Shown: positions 14,174 to 25,615 of the stretch, one piece after another
How the letters are laid out: each line of letters begins with the position of its first letter
Numbering within the stretch: position 1 is the first letter of the stretch
DNA from: Siphonodentalium dalli
Taxonomy: Eukaryota; Mollusca; Scaphopoda; Gadilida; Siphonodentaliidae
Assembly: GCA_032622095.1 (NCBI GenBank)
Contig: CP136066.1
Coordinates: forward strand, 102,943,319 to 103,007,318
Direction: 5' to 3'
Length of the DNA stretch: 64,000 bases
The notes under the pieces: generated by a model
What the model was told of the DNA's origin: nothing
The model's input: only the letters and a program-made list of their open reading frames with translations
The model's database searches: none
Translations under genes and position numbers: made by a program

Positions 14174-17100
14174 TTGCAGTCTGTTTTCAAGGCTACACTT
14201 CATTTGCCCATTGCAGATTATTGCTACAGTTGTACATTCTCCATCCATTGCAGATTATTGCTACATTTGTACATTCTCCATCCATTGCAGACTGTTCCCA
14301 TAGACATGTCTGTAAGAAAAGGAGATAAAATAACCTATCTCGGAAAACTGAGTTTGCAATGTCACTTATTGAAAACTCTGTCACCAGATAGTACAGAAGT
14401 AACACCCCCCTAGACATTACCATTGTCACTGACATGGAACATCCAGTTATCGAAATTGACCACGGCAATACTCAATGCTACGGGAAATGCCATGGCAACA
14501 TGTGGAACTATAATGCAACAGCATTAAATTTGCCGTGGGACATTTTTCCTATTTTTAAGGGCTGAACATCTCATTAACTTATCCACTCATTGCAGTCTGT
14601 TTTCAAGGCTACACTTCATTTGCCCATTGCAGATTATTGCTACAGTTGTACATTCTCCATCCATTGTAGATTATTGCTACATTTGTACATTCTCCATCCA
14701 TTGCAGACTGTTCCCATAGACATGTCAGTAAGAAAAGGAGATAAAATAACCTATCTCGGAAAACTGAGTTTGCAATGTCACTTATTGAAAACTCTGTCAC
14801 CAGATAGTACAGAAGTAACACCCCCTAGACATTACCATTGTCACTGACATGCAACATCCAGTTCTCGAAATTGACCACGGCAATACTCAATGCTACGGGA
14901 AATGCCATGGCAACTTGTGGAATCTATAATGCAACAGCATTAAATTTGCTGTGGGACATTTTTCCTAATTTTAAGGGCTGAACATCTCATTAACTTATCC
15001 ACTCATTGCAGTCTGTTTTGAAGGCTACACTTCATTTGCCCATTGTAGATTTTTGCTACAGTTGTACATTCTCCACCCATTGCAGATTATTGCTACAGTT
15101 GTACATTCTCCATCCATTGCAGACTGTTCCCATAGACATGTCTGTAAGAAAAGGAGATAAAATAACCTATCTCGGAAAACTGAGTTTGCAATGTCACTTA
15201 TTGAAAACTCTGTCACCAGATAGTACAGAAGTAACACCCCCTAGACATTACCATTGTCACTGACATGGATCATCCAGTTCTCAAAATTGACCATGTCAAT
15301 ACTCAATGCTACAGGAAATGCCATGGCAACATTTGGAATCTATAATGCAACAGCATTAAATTTGCCGTGGGACATTTTTCCTAATTTTAAGGGCTGAACC
15401 TCTCATTAACATATCCACTCATTGCAGTCTGTTTTCAAGGCTACACTTCATTTTCCCATTGCAGATTATTGCTACAGTTGTACATTCTCCATCCATTGCA
15501 GATTATTGCTACATTTGTACATTCTCCATCCATTGCAGACTGTTCCCATAGACATGTCTGTAAGAAAAGGAGATAAAATAACCTATCTCGGAAAACTGAG
15601 TTTGCAATGTCACTTATTGAAAACTCTGTCACCAGATAGTACAGAAGTAACACCCCCCTAGACATTACCATTGTCACTGACATGGAACATCCAGTTATCG
15701 AAATTGACCACGGCAATACTCAATGCTACGGGAAATGCCATGGCAACATGTGGAACTATAATGCAACAGCATTAAATTTGCCGTGGGACATTTTTCCTAT
15801 TTTTAAGGGCTGAACATCTCATTAACTTATCCACTCATTGCAGTCTGTTTTCAAGGCTACACTTCATTTGCCCATTGCAGATTATTGCTACAGTTGTACA
15901 TTCTCCATCCATTGTAGATTATTGCTACATTTGTACATTCTCCATCCATTGCAGACTGTTCCCATAGACATGTCAGTAAGAAAAGGAGATAAAATAACCT
16001 ATCTCGGAAAACTGAGTTTGCAATGTCACTTATTGAAAACTCTGTCACCAGATAGTACAGAAGTAACACCCCCTAGACATTACCATTGTCACTGACATGC
16101 AACATCCAGTTCTCGAAATTGACCACGGCAATACTCAATGCTACGGGAAATGCCATGGCAACTTGTGGAATCTATAATGCAACAGCATTAAATTTGCTGT
16201 GGGACATTTTTCCTAATTTTAAGGGCTGAACATCTCATTAACTTATCCACTCATTGCAGTCTGTTTTGAAGGCTACACTTCATTTGCCCATTGTAGATTT
16301 TTGCTACAGTTGTACATTCTCCACCCATTGCAGATTATTGCTACAGTTGTACATTCTCCATCCATTGCAGACTGTTCCCATAGACATGTCTGTAAGAAAA
16401 GGAGATAAAATAACCTATCTCGGAAAACTGAGTTTGCAATGTCACTTATTGAAAACTCTGTCACCAGATAGTACAGAAGTAACACCCCCTAGACATTACC
16501 ATTGTCACTGACATGGATCATCCAGTTCTCAAAATTGACCATGTCAATACTCAATGCTACGGGAAATGCCATGGCAACATTTGGAATCTATAATGCAACA
16601 GCATTAAATTTGCCGTGGGACATTTTTCCTAATTTTAAGGGCTGAACCTCTCATTAACATATCCACTCATTGCAGTCTGTTTTCAAGGCTACACTTCATT
16701 TGCCCATTGCAGATTATTGCTACAGTTGTACATTCTCCATCCATTGCAGATTATTGCTACATTTGTACATTCTCCATCCATTGCAGACTGTTCCCATAGA
16801 CATGTCTGTAAGAAAAGGAGATAAAATAACCTATCTCGGAAAACTGAGTTTGCAATGTCACTTATTGAAAACTCTGTCACCAGATAGTACAGAAGTAACA
16901 CCCCCCTAGACATTACCATTGTCACTGACATGGAAAATCCAGTTATCGAAATTGACCACGGCAATACTCAATGCTACGGGAAATGCCATGGCAACATGTG
17001 GAACTATAATGCAACAGCATTAAATTTGCCGTGGGACATTTTTCCTATTTTTAAGGGCTGAACATCTCATTAACTTATCCACTCATTGCAGTCTGTTTTC

Positions 17101-17917
17101 AAGGCTACACTTCATTTGCCCATTGCAGATTATTGCTACAGTTGTACATTCTCCATCCATTGTAGATTATTGCTACATTTGTACATTCTCCATCCATTGC
17201 AGACTGTTCCCATAGACATGTCAGTAAGAAAAGGAGATAAAATAACCTATCTCGGAAAACTGAGTTTGCAATGTCACTTATTGAAAACTCTGTCACCAGA
17301 TAGTACAGAAGTAACACCCCCTAGACATTACCATTGTCACTGACATGCAACATCCAGTTCTCGAAATTGACCACGGCAATACTCAATGCTACGGGAAATG
17401 CCATGGCAACATGTGGAATCTATAATGCAACAGCATTAAATTTGCCGTGGGACATTTTTCCTAATTTTAAGGGCTGAACATCTCATTAACTTATCCACTC
17501 ATTGCAGTCTGTTTTGAAGGCTACACTTCATTTGCCCATTGTAGATTTTTGCTACAGTTGTACATTCTCCACCCATTGCAGATTATTGCTACAGTTGTAC
17601 ATTCTCCATCCATTGCAGACTGTTCCCATAGACATGTCAGTAAGAAAAGGAGATAAAAAAACCTATCTCGGAAAACTGAGTTTGCAATGTCACTTATTGA
17701 AAACTCTGTCACCAGATAGTACAGAAGTAACACCCCCTAGATATTACCATTCTCACTGACATGGAACATCCAGTTCTCGAAATTGACCACAGCAATACTC
17801 AATTATACGGGAAATGCCATGGCAACATTTGGAATCTATAATGCAACAGCATTAAATTTGCCGTGGGACATTTTTCCTATTTTTAAGGGCTGAACATCTC
17901 ATTAACTTATCCACTCA
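14174..17917. repeat. Sat1 higher-order repeat, 3 x 1248 bp
   Basis: Three blocks of three 416-bp monomers begin at 14174, 15422 and 16670. Each block has the same order of monomer subtypes, recognised by TTTTGAAGGCTAC in the third unit and by the run of six C before TAGACATTACC in the first. Scattered point differences show the blocks are not exact copies. Confidence 0.87.
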
Positions 17918-20596
17918 TTGCAGTCTGTTTTCAAGGCTACACTTCATTTGCCCATTGCAGATTATTGCTACAGTTGTTCATTCTCCATCCATTGCAGACT
18001 GTTCCCATAGACATGTCAGTAAGAAAAGGAGATAAAAAAACCTATCTCGGAAAACTGAGTTTGCAATGTCACTTATTGAAAACTCTGTCACCAGATAGTA
18101 CAGAAGTAACACCCCCTAGACATTACCATTGTCACTGACATGTAACATCCAGTTCTCAAAATTGACCACGTCAATACTCAATGCTACGGGAAATGCCATG
18201 GCAACATTTGGAATCTATAATGCAACAGCATTAAATTTGCCATGGGACATTTTTCCTAATTTTAAGGGCTGAACATCTCATTAACTTATCCACTCATTGC
18301 AGTCTGTTTTCAAGGCTACACTTCATTTGCCCATTGCAGATTATTGCTACAGTTGTACATTCTCCATCCATTGCAGATTATTGCTACATTTGTACATTCT
18401 CCATCCATTGCAGACTGTTCCCATAGACATGTCTGTAAGAAAAGGAGATAAAATAACCTATCTCGGAAAACTGAGTTTGCAATGTCACTTATTGAAAACT
18501 CTGTCACCAGATAGTACAGAAGTAACACCCCCTAGACATTACCATTGTCACTGACATGGAACATCCAGTTCTCGAAATTGACCACGGCAATACTCAATGC
18601 TACGGGAAATGCCATGGCAACTTGTGGAATCTATAATGCAACAGCATTAAATTTGCCGTGGGACATTTTTCCTATTTTTAAGGGCTGAACATCTCATTAA
18701 CTTATCCACTCATTGCAGTCTGTTTTCAAGGCTACACTTCATTTGCCCATTGCAGATTATTGGTACAGTTGTACATTCTCCATCCATTGCAGACTGTTCC
18801 CATAGACATGTCTGTAAGAAAAGGAGATAAAATAACCTATCTCGGAAAACTGAGTTTGCAATGTCACTTATTGAAAACTCTGTCACCAGATAGTACAGAA
18901 GTAACACCCCCTAGACATTACCATTGTCACTGACATGGATCATCCAGTTCTCAAAATTGACCATGTCAATACTCAATGCTACAGGAAATGCCATGGCAAC
19001 ATTTGGAATCTATAATGCAACAGCATTAAATTTGCCGTGGGACATTTTTCCTAATTTTAAGGGCTGAACCTCTCATTAACATATCCACTCATTGCAGTCT
19101 GGTTTCAAGGCTACACTTCATTTGCCCATTGCAGATTATTGCTACAGTTGTACATTCTCCATCCATTGCAGATTATTGCTACATTTGTACATTCTCCATC
19201 CATTGCATACTGTTCCCATAGACATGTCTGTAAGAAAAGGAGATAAAATAACCTATCTCGGAAAACTGAGTTTGCAATGTCACTTATTGAAAACTCTGTC
19301 ACCAGATAGTACAGAAGTAACACCCTCTAGACATTAACATTGTCACTGACATGGAACATCCAGTTCTCAAAATTGACCATGTCAATACTCAATGCTACGG
19401 GAAATGCCATGGCAACATTTGGAATCTATAATGCAACAGCATTAAATTTGCCGTGAGACATTTTTCCTAATTTTAAGGGCTGAACATCTCATTAACATAT
19501 CCACTCATTGCAGTCTGTTTTCAAGGCTACACTTCATTTGCCCATTGCAGATTATTGCTACAGTTGTACATTCTCCATCCATTGCAGATTATTGCTACAT
19601 TTGTACATTCTCCATCCATTGCAGACTGTTCCCATAGACATGTCTGTAAGAAAAGGAGATAAAATAACCTATCTCGGAAAACTGAGTTTGCAATGTCACT
19701 TATTGAAAACTCTGTCACCAGATAGTACAGAAGTAACACCCCCCTAGACATTACCATTGTCACTGACATGGAACATCCAGTTATCGAAATTGACCACGGC
19801 AATACTCAATGCTACGGGAAATGCCATGGCAACATGTGGAACTATAATGCAACAGCATTAAATTTGCCGTGGGACATTTTTCCTATTTTTAAGGGCTGAA
19901 CATCTCATTAACTTATCCACTCATTGCAGTCTGTTTTCAAGGCTACACTTCATTTGCCCATTGCAAATTATTGCTACAGTTGTACATTCTCCATCCATTG
20001 TAGATTATTGCTACATTTGTACATTCTCCATCCATTGCAGACTGTTCCCATAGACATGTCAGTAAGAAAAGGAGATAAAATAACCTATCTCGGAAAACTG
20101 AGTTTGCAATGTCACTTATTGAAAACTCTGTCACCAGATAGTACAGAAGTAACACCCCCTAGACATTACCATTGTCACTGACATGGAACATCCAGTTATC
20201 GAAATTGACCACGGCAATACTCAATGCTACGGGAAATGCCATGGCAACATGTGGAACTATAATGCAACAGCATTAAATTTGCCGTGGTACATTTTTCCTA
20301 ATTTTAAGGGCTGAACATCTCATTAACTTATCTACTCATTGCAGTCTGTTTTCAAGGCTACACTTCATTTGCCCATTGCAGTTTATTGCTACAGTTGTAC
20401 ATTCTCCACCCATTGCAGATTATTGCTACAGTTGTACATTCTCCATCCATTGCAGACTGTTCCTATAGACATGTCTGTAAGAAAAGGAGATAAAATAACC
20501 TATCTCGGAAAACTGAGTTTGCAATGTCACTTATTGAAAACTCTGTCTCCAGATAGTACAGAAGTAACACCCCCTAGATATTACCATTGTCACTGA

Positions 20597-20814
20597 CTTG
20601 GAACATCCAGTTCTCGAAATTGACCACGGCAATACTCATGGCAACATGTGGAATCTATAATTCAACAGCATTAAATTTGCCGTGGGACATTTTTCCTGGG
20701 TTTGCAATGTCACTTCATTGAAAACTCTGTCACCAGATAGTACAGTATCATTCCCTGCACATTACCATTGTCACTGACATGGAACATCCAGTTCTCGAAA
20801 TTGGCCATGGCAAT
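20597..20814. repeat. Decayed right edge of Sat1
   Basis: The last satellite sequence is shortened. The CAATACTC...GCAACATGTGG part has lost its middle, and ATTTTTCCT is fused directly to GGGTTTGCAATGTCACTT, skipping the subrepeat region. It ends in AATTGGCCATGGCAAT where the hAT-like element is inserted. Edge monomers of satellites commonly diverge because they escape homogenisation. Confidence 0.85.
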
Positions 20815-21769
20815 CAGACCTGTTTAATCTCCCGGATTGTGCGGGAGACTACCGGTTTGAGGCCTCATCTCCCGCACTCCCGGATTAAGCTTGTAAACTC
20901 ACGGTTTCAATCAAATCAACAACAACAAAAAATTTAATGTCAAAATTCTCAGAACACGGAAGTGTTTTCAATTGAAACCATGTGTGAACGAGATTTGCCG
21001 AGATCAGGTGTGCTCCATTGATAACCGGAGTAGACACTGGCCTTCCTCTTGTGTTTATTACACTGTTTCTTTGTCACGACTAATGACTCGCACTTTCAAA
21101 AGAACTTAATTGAATGCATGGCAGTTTGTTTCCTTTGGGGATCAATAATTACTATAAGCACCCAAACATGGCATGTTAGTAAATAAATGCACATGCTATA
21201 TATACTGGGGTTGGGTTTATTTCCGCAATAAATCATTATAGTTTACTAGTTCTGGTGTTAAATTTAGAAATGTCTGGTGTTTTAATTCTACGAAACGCTA
21301 CCGAAATGATAGTCGAAAATCTACGGGATACTAAAGATATACATTCAATGTATAGTCAATTTTGGACTACCGAAATGACAGTGATGAAGTTGTTGATAGT
21401 CCATCGTAACTACGCCGATTTGACTCCAAGTATAGGGATTCGTGGGCCAAAGAATTTTCTTGGGTTTTAAATGTTATAACGCTATACATTGATATTATGA
21501 AATAAATAATCAAAGAAATTTTTTTTTTTTTTTTTTTAAATAAAAAAATTTATTGATCAGAAATGTGCATTTACATTAATTCATCCTTTGAAAAGGGAAG
21601 ATTAATTACATTTAACTACTTTAAAATCACTACCCACCATTTTTCAAAGGAAGAAATAGTGAAAATGTAACTTTTTGGCTGCATTTGTTATCTCCCTGAC
21701 AAGACCCAAATCTCCCTGACTGAAGGGGCAGAATCTCACTGACAGATTTTTAGGCATTAAACAGGTCTG
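20815..21769. mobile_element. hAT-like non-autonomous transposon with 8-bp TSD
   Basis: The element begins CAGACCTGTTTAAT and ends ATTAAACAGGTCTG, a terminal inverted repeat of about 14 bp. It is flanked on both sides by the identical 8-mer ATGGCAAT (20807-20814 and 21770-21777). An 8-bp target duplication with a CAG...CTG terminus is typical of hAT elements. The interior has a GC-richer head with CTCCCGGATT repeats and CTCCCGCACTCCCGG, a T18-type tract near 21520, and one 71-codon frame at 21255-21470 that I cannot match to a transposase. It inserted into Sat1-derived sequence, because the duplicated 8-mer is related to the satellite GGCAATACTCAATG. Confidence 0.85.
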
Positions 21770-22015
21770 ATGGCAATACGCAATATGATGTCATCCATTG
21801 GCAGGTGATGCAACTTGATGGATAATCATCACTGGTCATGTCAATGTATTGGTTTCCATACTTTCCATATATATATAAATACTATTATGAATGCCCTTCA
21901 TATGAAACGCAAATTTTCTATATATACTGCTGTAAACCCGGTGTACTTACCAATTTACCTATGTAAATTCAGTGGTGAAAAAGTTAAGGGATATAGAAAA
22001 AGTAACTGAATACAA

Positions 22016-22168
22016 TGTTAATTTGAAACTAGATACTTCCCAGAATATAAGGCCTAAGCAGAATGAGGTCCACAGAGGGTGAATTTTGTGATGTGCGGGA
22101 TAGCATCACTAAATGCACCCTCTGAGGACCTCATTCTGTTAATTACAGCCACACTAAATTCAGGCTTG
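22016..22168. mobile_element. Family B element, 3' part only
   Basis: AAGGCCTAAGCAGAATGAGG, then an imperfect palindrome around GATGTGCGGGATAGCATC, then GAGGACCTCATTCTG and the terminal CTAAATTCAGGCTTG. The left half of the element is missing. Confidence 0.75.
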
Positions 22169-22186
22169 ATATTAATACTATATGGG

Positions 22187-22241
22187 GCACAGGATTCATA
22201 TGCTAGTCTGGCACAGGCACAGGATTCATATGCTAGTCTGG
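22187..22241 (+). repeat. Two-copy 30-bp tandem repeat
   Basis: GCACAGGATTCATATGC followed by TAGTCTG appears twice, offset by 30 bp, directly after a family B terminus. A local slippage duplication. Confidence 0.85.
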
Positions 22242-22417
22242 AAAACTTTGGTAAAATGCACGCCTATCAGCTGCCATTCTGAAAATGTCATGGAATTTCA
22301 AAACTACCCTTGAATTACCCTTTGAAGCGTGTGGGTAAATATTGATACCAAAGAATTATTTTGGACAGTAAGAATAATTTAACTGATACTGAAACCAAAA
22401 TGTGAAGAGATATTAAC

Positions 22418-22809
22418 TAGGGCTGCAATGATACCCTTGGTCAAGATATGATACTAGTCACCATACATGATCAATGAGACCGGTACGATACATATCATGA
22501 TACACTAAATTAGTGTTTTCAATGAATACTGCCTGAATTATCAGAGACAGAAAGTTTTCAACTGGAGGTAGAGTTCATTTTAGTTCATTTTAAACTAAAA
22601 TGGAGTTTAATTATTAGCTAGATGAGTCAAATATACAAAGTATACATGTAAACTTGAGAGGTAATTACAGGTTTTGCTTTTTTACAGTAGCCCATCTTCA
22701 GACATTACTTGATTTCCTGTATCGTGATACACATGACACGATACAATACGCATATCGTTTGAAAGTGTATCACAATACATTGAATTCACGATGAATCATT
22801 GCAGCCCTA
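22418..22809. mobile_element. hAT MITE, TAGGGCTGCAATGA ends, 8-bp TSD
   Basis: The element begins TAGGGCTGCAATGA and ends TCATTGCAGCCCTA. The 8-mer ATATTAAC lies immediately outside both ends (22410-22417, 22810-22817). Terminal TAGGGCTGCAA is a well-known hAT signature. Inside there are several ATCATGATAC/GTATCGTGATAC palindromic stretches and no transposase frame, so it is a 392-bp non-autonomous copy. Confidence 0.92.
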
Positions 22810-23016
22810 ATATTAACTATTTAAGTACTATCCTATATTTATGATGAAATCTTGCCTAGTGACTTTTCGGAAATTTATGGAATGTGTTGATTCTGTTGAA
22901 TATTTTTGTAAATCCAGGAAATTCTATGGAAAAGTCATGGAATTTTGGAAAATGTTGTATGAACCCTGGAGCAGTTTCTTGATGAAACGATTGAATACCT
23001 AGTTTAAGATTTGGTT

Positions 23017-23131
23017 GTTCCATTACATTTTATGTAACTTTCTCTTGAAGCAGGTCTGGAATTATAACATAAATTGAGTTATTCCAATCCTTCTATTTTA
23101 TAGGCCTTTCTCTCGAAGCAGGCCTTGAATG
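23017..23131 (+). repeat. Duplicated acceptor and exon start (decayed upstream copy)
   Basis: TTCCATTACATTTTATGTAA followed by CTTTCTCTTGAAGCAGG (about 23018-23054) resembles TTCCAATCCTTCTATTTTAT followed by AGGCCTTTCTCTCGAAGCAGG (about 23083-23118). The downstream copy holds the functional AG acceptor and the start of the zinc-finger exon. In the upstream copy the acceptor reads GTAA and is dead. Confidence 0.55.
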
Positions 23132-23285
23132 GCCATGCAAAGATTCATGGAGGAGTCAGCTCAGTGAAAAGTTATGATTACTCAGTGAACCGTTCAAAGA
23201 GTCCTAGCCGGAATCAGGCTAACCCGTCTCCCATTCTTGATAATGGGGTTACTGACACTGTGTTTCCTTGTAAAGTATGCGGCAG
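23104..23285 (+). CDS. C2H2 zinc-finger gene (TRERF1/ZNF541/MIDEAS-like), penultimate exon
   Basis: An internal exon of 182 nt with acceptor TTCTATTTTATAG and donor CAG|GTAAGA. Its frame encodes ALNGHAKIHGG, the second half of a C2H2 finger (H-x3-H), whose cysteines must come from an earlier exon. A serine-rich linker follows, then FPCKVCG, the cysteine pair of the next finger. The exon ends two bases into an Arg codon (phase 2). The ALNGH...HGG and FPCKVCG modules are what I recall from the C-terminal part of TRERF1 and ZNF541, ELM2-SANT proteins that, like MIDEAS, scaffold HDAC1/2 co-repressor complexes in the nucleus. The upstream ELM2 and SANT exons are not visible in this window; Sat1 and the edge-capping hAT element lie within 2.3 kb to the left. 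Exact paralogue assignment is uncertain. Confidence 0.85.
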
Positions 23286-23364
23286 GTAAGATACTATTTA
23301 TAGAAAACTACTATTCTGTAAGTCGAAAGTTGCCCAGAAGTACTATATCACAAGATTAATTTTA

Positions 23365-23467
23365 CAGTATTGCCCTAAATAGTCCTTAACCACAGCTGAA
23401 TTATGGGTAATTTTTCAGGATTTAGTCGGAAATATGGCTTGTTGCCATTCATCGGAAAGCTCCCACC
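23365..23467 (+). mobile_element. Family A half copy (intronic)
   Basis: CAGTATTGCCCTAAATAG...CCTTAACCACAGC...GGATTTAGTCGGAAATATGG...TCATCGGAAAGCTC. Only the left arm of the palindromic element is present, with small deletions. Confidence 0.8.
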
Positions 23468-23545
23468 AGAAAGGGGTTAAGTCACCTTTAGCAATGTAAT
23501 TATGTCATGCGTCTGCAGGGAGTGTCTCCAGGGAGTGTCTGTTTT

Positions 23546-23945
23546 GTCCGTCTGAGCAGATATTTCAAACACCTGTGAATAGCGGATCTCAATGTAATTT
23601 GGTAAGGATGTTCACTACTATGAAGGCAATCAATTGAGTGTTCAATCGTTTTTTTTTCTTTCGGTTTTCCATTCTAGTCAATTCTAGAGTTATTCATCTT
23701 TGTTTACTAGAATTTTTTCCTTTTTTTCTTCGTCCAAGCAGATATCTCCACCACTGGTTGATGAATCTTAATGAAATTTCGTATGGATGTTAATTGCTGT
23801 GAGGGCAATAAAAAAATTGAGTGTTCAGTCGTTTTTTTTCCAGTCTCAGTTCAAGAGTTATTTATCTTTGTTTATATGAAAATGTTGGGTTTTTTTTCGT
23901 CTCCGCAGGTATCTGAACCATTCTTAAGACAGTTTGAATTTGCCA
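23546..23945 (+). repeat. Tandem repeat of about 180 bp, 2+ copies
   Basis: Copies start near 23546, 23729 and 23897. Each begins with a (T)CGTC...GCAGATAT core, continues with AAT..AATTT.GTA.GGATGTT, and ends with GAGTGTTCA.TCGTTTTTTTT and AGTTATT.ATCTTTGTTTA. The third copy is truncated. Divergence of roughly 20% makes it old. Confidence 0.7.
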
Positions 23946-23956
23946 CTGTTGGGGTA

Positions 23957-24065
23957 CAGTAATGCCCTAAATAATCGACTCCTTAACCACAGCTGAATTA
24001 TGGGTAATTTTTCTGGATTTTGTCGGAAATATGGCTTGTTGCAATTCATCGGACAGCTCTCACTG
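23957..24065 (+). mobile_element. Family A half copy (intronic)
   Basis: CAGTAATGCCCTAAATAATC through CGGACAGCTCTCACTG. It is the left arm only, in the same orientation as the neighbouring half copy about 590 bp upstream in the same intron. Confidence 0.85.
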
Positions 24066-24137
24066 TATGCCAGCACCGCTGGTGCAACCTCTTGTTTCTT
24101 CTGTCCAATCACATAATCTATTTGCTCTTAATTACAG

Positions 24138-24255
24138 AGTCTTTACCAAAGTCAAAAGTCGAAGTGCTCATATGAAGATTCATCGAGTGGAAGAACCAGA
24201 CAAACGACAACAAAAATTAGAAATTATACATACCGTCTCGCCAGAACGGTACTGA
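24138..24255 (+). CDS. C2H2 zinc-finger gene, last coding exon
   Basis: Acceptor CTCTTAATTACAG, then coding sequence to TGA at 24253-24255. Joined to the previous exon it completes the finger CKVCGRVFTKVKSRSAHMKIH, which fits C-x2-C-x12-H-x3-H exactly (C, C, H and H all present). A charged tail with KRQQKLEIIH and ending SPERY follows. Both exons together give 99 codons plus stop, and both phases fit. Stopping soon after this finger agrees with the family, where it sits near the C-terminus. An open frame begins upstream at 24031, but that part is intron containing a family A relic. Confidence 0.87.
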
Positions 24256-24455
24256 ATCCGATGGTGCTATTTATAATATATTAGATCTATATTATTTTTG
24301 TACATAAGATTTCATTTTAACATTTTAAAAGTGACATTTAGGGGTTTGTTTTAAGCATTTGTTGAGTGTTTGAGAAACTCTTTATATAGGGCACATTTTT
24401 TTGCATAATGACATCATATCAAGGCCAGTTGAGTGAGCAAAATGTTCACTTTAGA

Positions 24456-24461
24456 AATAAA
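24456..24461 (+). promoter_or_regulatory. Candidate poly(A) signal of the zinc-finger gene
   Basis: AATAAA lies 201 bp after the stop codon. It is the first canonical hexamer downstream, though the hexamer is common by chance in AT-rich DNA. Confidence 0.4.
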
Positions 24462-25181
24462 TCCCTTATTTGTTGTCAGCTTTCATTTTAAAATGTTTGC
24501 AATTTTTATGATAGAAAGACAATTTGTCCACAAAACAAAATACATACATTGTGAATCTACTCATTGATATTAGTTAATAGCTGCACATCAGAACAGCAAA
24601 ATAATAGTATATATGTGCTGTTTCTAGTTGCGTTGTAATTATTTTTTTAACATTGTATCATTTTGATGTCAGGTGCTCCTATTCAGCTGATAAAGCTCGA
24701 TTCCCTCACCAGTCATATGTATGCTTTTAAAACACACAGCCCAGCTATTGGTGGTACTAAAAGTACTTCGTTATTCAACTATAGCAAGTAGTTTCATACT
24801 TCAATCTTCAACCAACCACCTGTCTGAGGATGTAAAGAGTAAGGTTTTGCCCACATTGGCTGGAGAGATAATGAATTTTATTGCTTTGATTATTGACAAG
24901 ATAATCTAAAAAAAAAAAAATATCATTTGTTAGCTAATATCAAGAATTGTCAACAATTTATTAGATTTCATAATAATTCATCTGTATTTCAGCGACCATG
25001 TTAAAAATGGTAAATCATGTTTATCCAGCTGATCGTGGCAAAAATTCTACTTACCATAATATTGTTTGTTTGAAAATATCATGCTCCGCTGTAGCTGCTT
25101 TCTGATTACATATCTGCTGACCATCGGAGAGCTAAAGAGCTTTGAGCCAAATAGGAACGACACTATATAAAATCAGTTACT
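24462..25181. other. No recognisable feature
   Basis: AT-rich sequence. A 62-codon frame at 24721-24909 has no recognisable domain and no splice context that I can support. Confidence 0.5.
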
Positions 25182-25483
25182 TTAACCCTTTCATGATGGG
25201 AGCTGTGTTGGTGCAGCATTAAAGATCATGTGCCAGTGAATTCTCTTATATATGCAAATATCCCACAGGGAGCCTTGCATATATAAGAGAATGCACTGGC
25301 TTACACGGTCAAGGTAAATATTGTTGGACCAATGCATTCTCTTATATATGCTAGTCTCCCAAAAACAATGCATTCTCTTATATATGTGCGAATCTCCCAT
25401 AGGGAGACTCACATATATAAGAGAATGCATTGGCACGGGGTTTTTCGCTAAAATTCAGAAAGCTCCAGTCATGGAAGGGTTAA
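25182..25483. mobile_element. Family C element (piggyBac-like MITE), complete
   Basis: TTAA at both ends with inverted termini TTAACCCTTTCATGA and TCATGGAAGGGTTAA. The interior has two successive hairpins built from GCATTCTCTTATATATG and its complement, separated by GTCAAGGTAAATATTGTTGG. TTAA flanks with CCCTTT ends are characteristic of piggyBac-type elements. No transposase is present. Confidence 0.85.
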
Positions 25484-25615
25484 CTTTGATGTTTTGAGTT
25501 ATGCTTAATATTTTAAAATGAAAGCTGCTTACAAATATGGCTATTTTTATCTCCAAAGCGATTCTCATAGTGCAAAGCAGTAGTCTCTGAGGTTGTATTT
25601 TTACATAGAGACTTA

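Larger units (their letters stand above)
1..20814. repeat. Satellite array Sat1, monomer 379/416/455 bp
   Basis: About 20.8 kb of head-to-tail repeats. Using the recurring TTGCAGTCTG as phase marker (positions 245, 626, 1042, 1423 ... 19924, 20339) I count 50 complete monomers plus partial ends. Most monomers are 415-418 bp; others are 378-381 bp and two are 455 bp. The large steps reflect one, two or three copies of a 37-bp subrepeat (CATTGCAGATTATTGC...CTCC); the 1-3 bp scatter comes from small variants such as TCTCTATAATG versus TCTATAATG. Conserved landmarks in each unit are CAATGCTACGGGAAATGCC, GGAGATAAAATAACC and CACCAGATAGTACAG. Monomers are visually well over 90% identical. The array runs off the left edge. 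Every monomer has an 85-codon frame on + and a 65-70-codon frame on -, which I regard as incidental. Confidence 0.97.
23286..24137 (+). other. Zinc-finger gene intron (852 bp) with repeats
   Basis: A phase-2 intron. It holds two half copies of family A and a run of about 180-bp tandem repeats, each listed separately. I see no exon in it. Confidence 0.8.

Noticed and set aside
1-20596. 85-codon (+) and 65-91-codon (-) open frames repeated in every Sat1 monomer
   Set aside because: Both strands are open over the same bases, starts rely on non-ATG codons on +, and frame conservation is fully explained by monomer identity. No domain or promoter is evident.
1-20596. Acceptor-like CTCATTGCAG|TCTG and donor-like TCTGTAAGAA in each Sat1 monomer
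   Set aside because: Suggestive of repeated cryptic exons, but AG and GTAAG strings are expected by chance and no coding continuity between monomers exists.
21255-21470. 71-codon frame inside the hAT-like element as a transposase remnant
   Set aside because: No hAT dimerisation motif or catalytic residues can be recognised, and the element is too short to be autonomous.
24721-24909. 62-codon frame as an additional exon of the zinc-finger gene
   Set aside because: It lies beyond the stop codon and the candidate poly(A) signal and has no acceptor of convincing quality.
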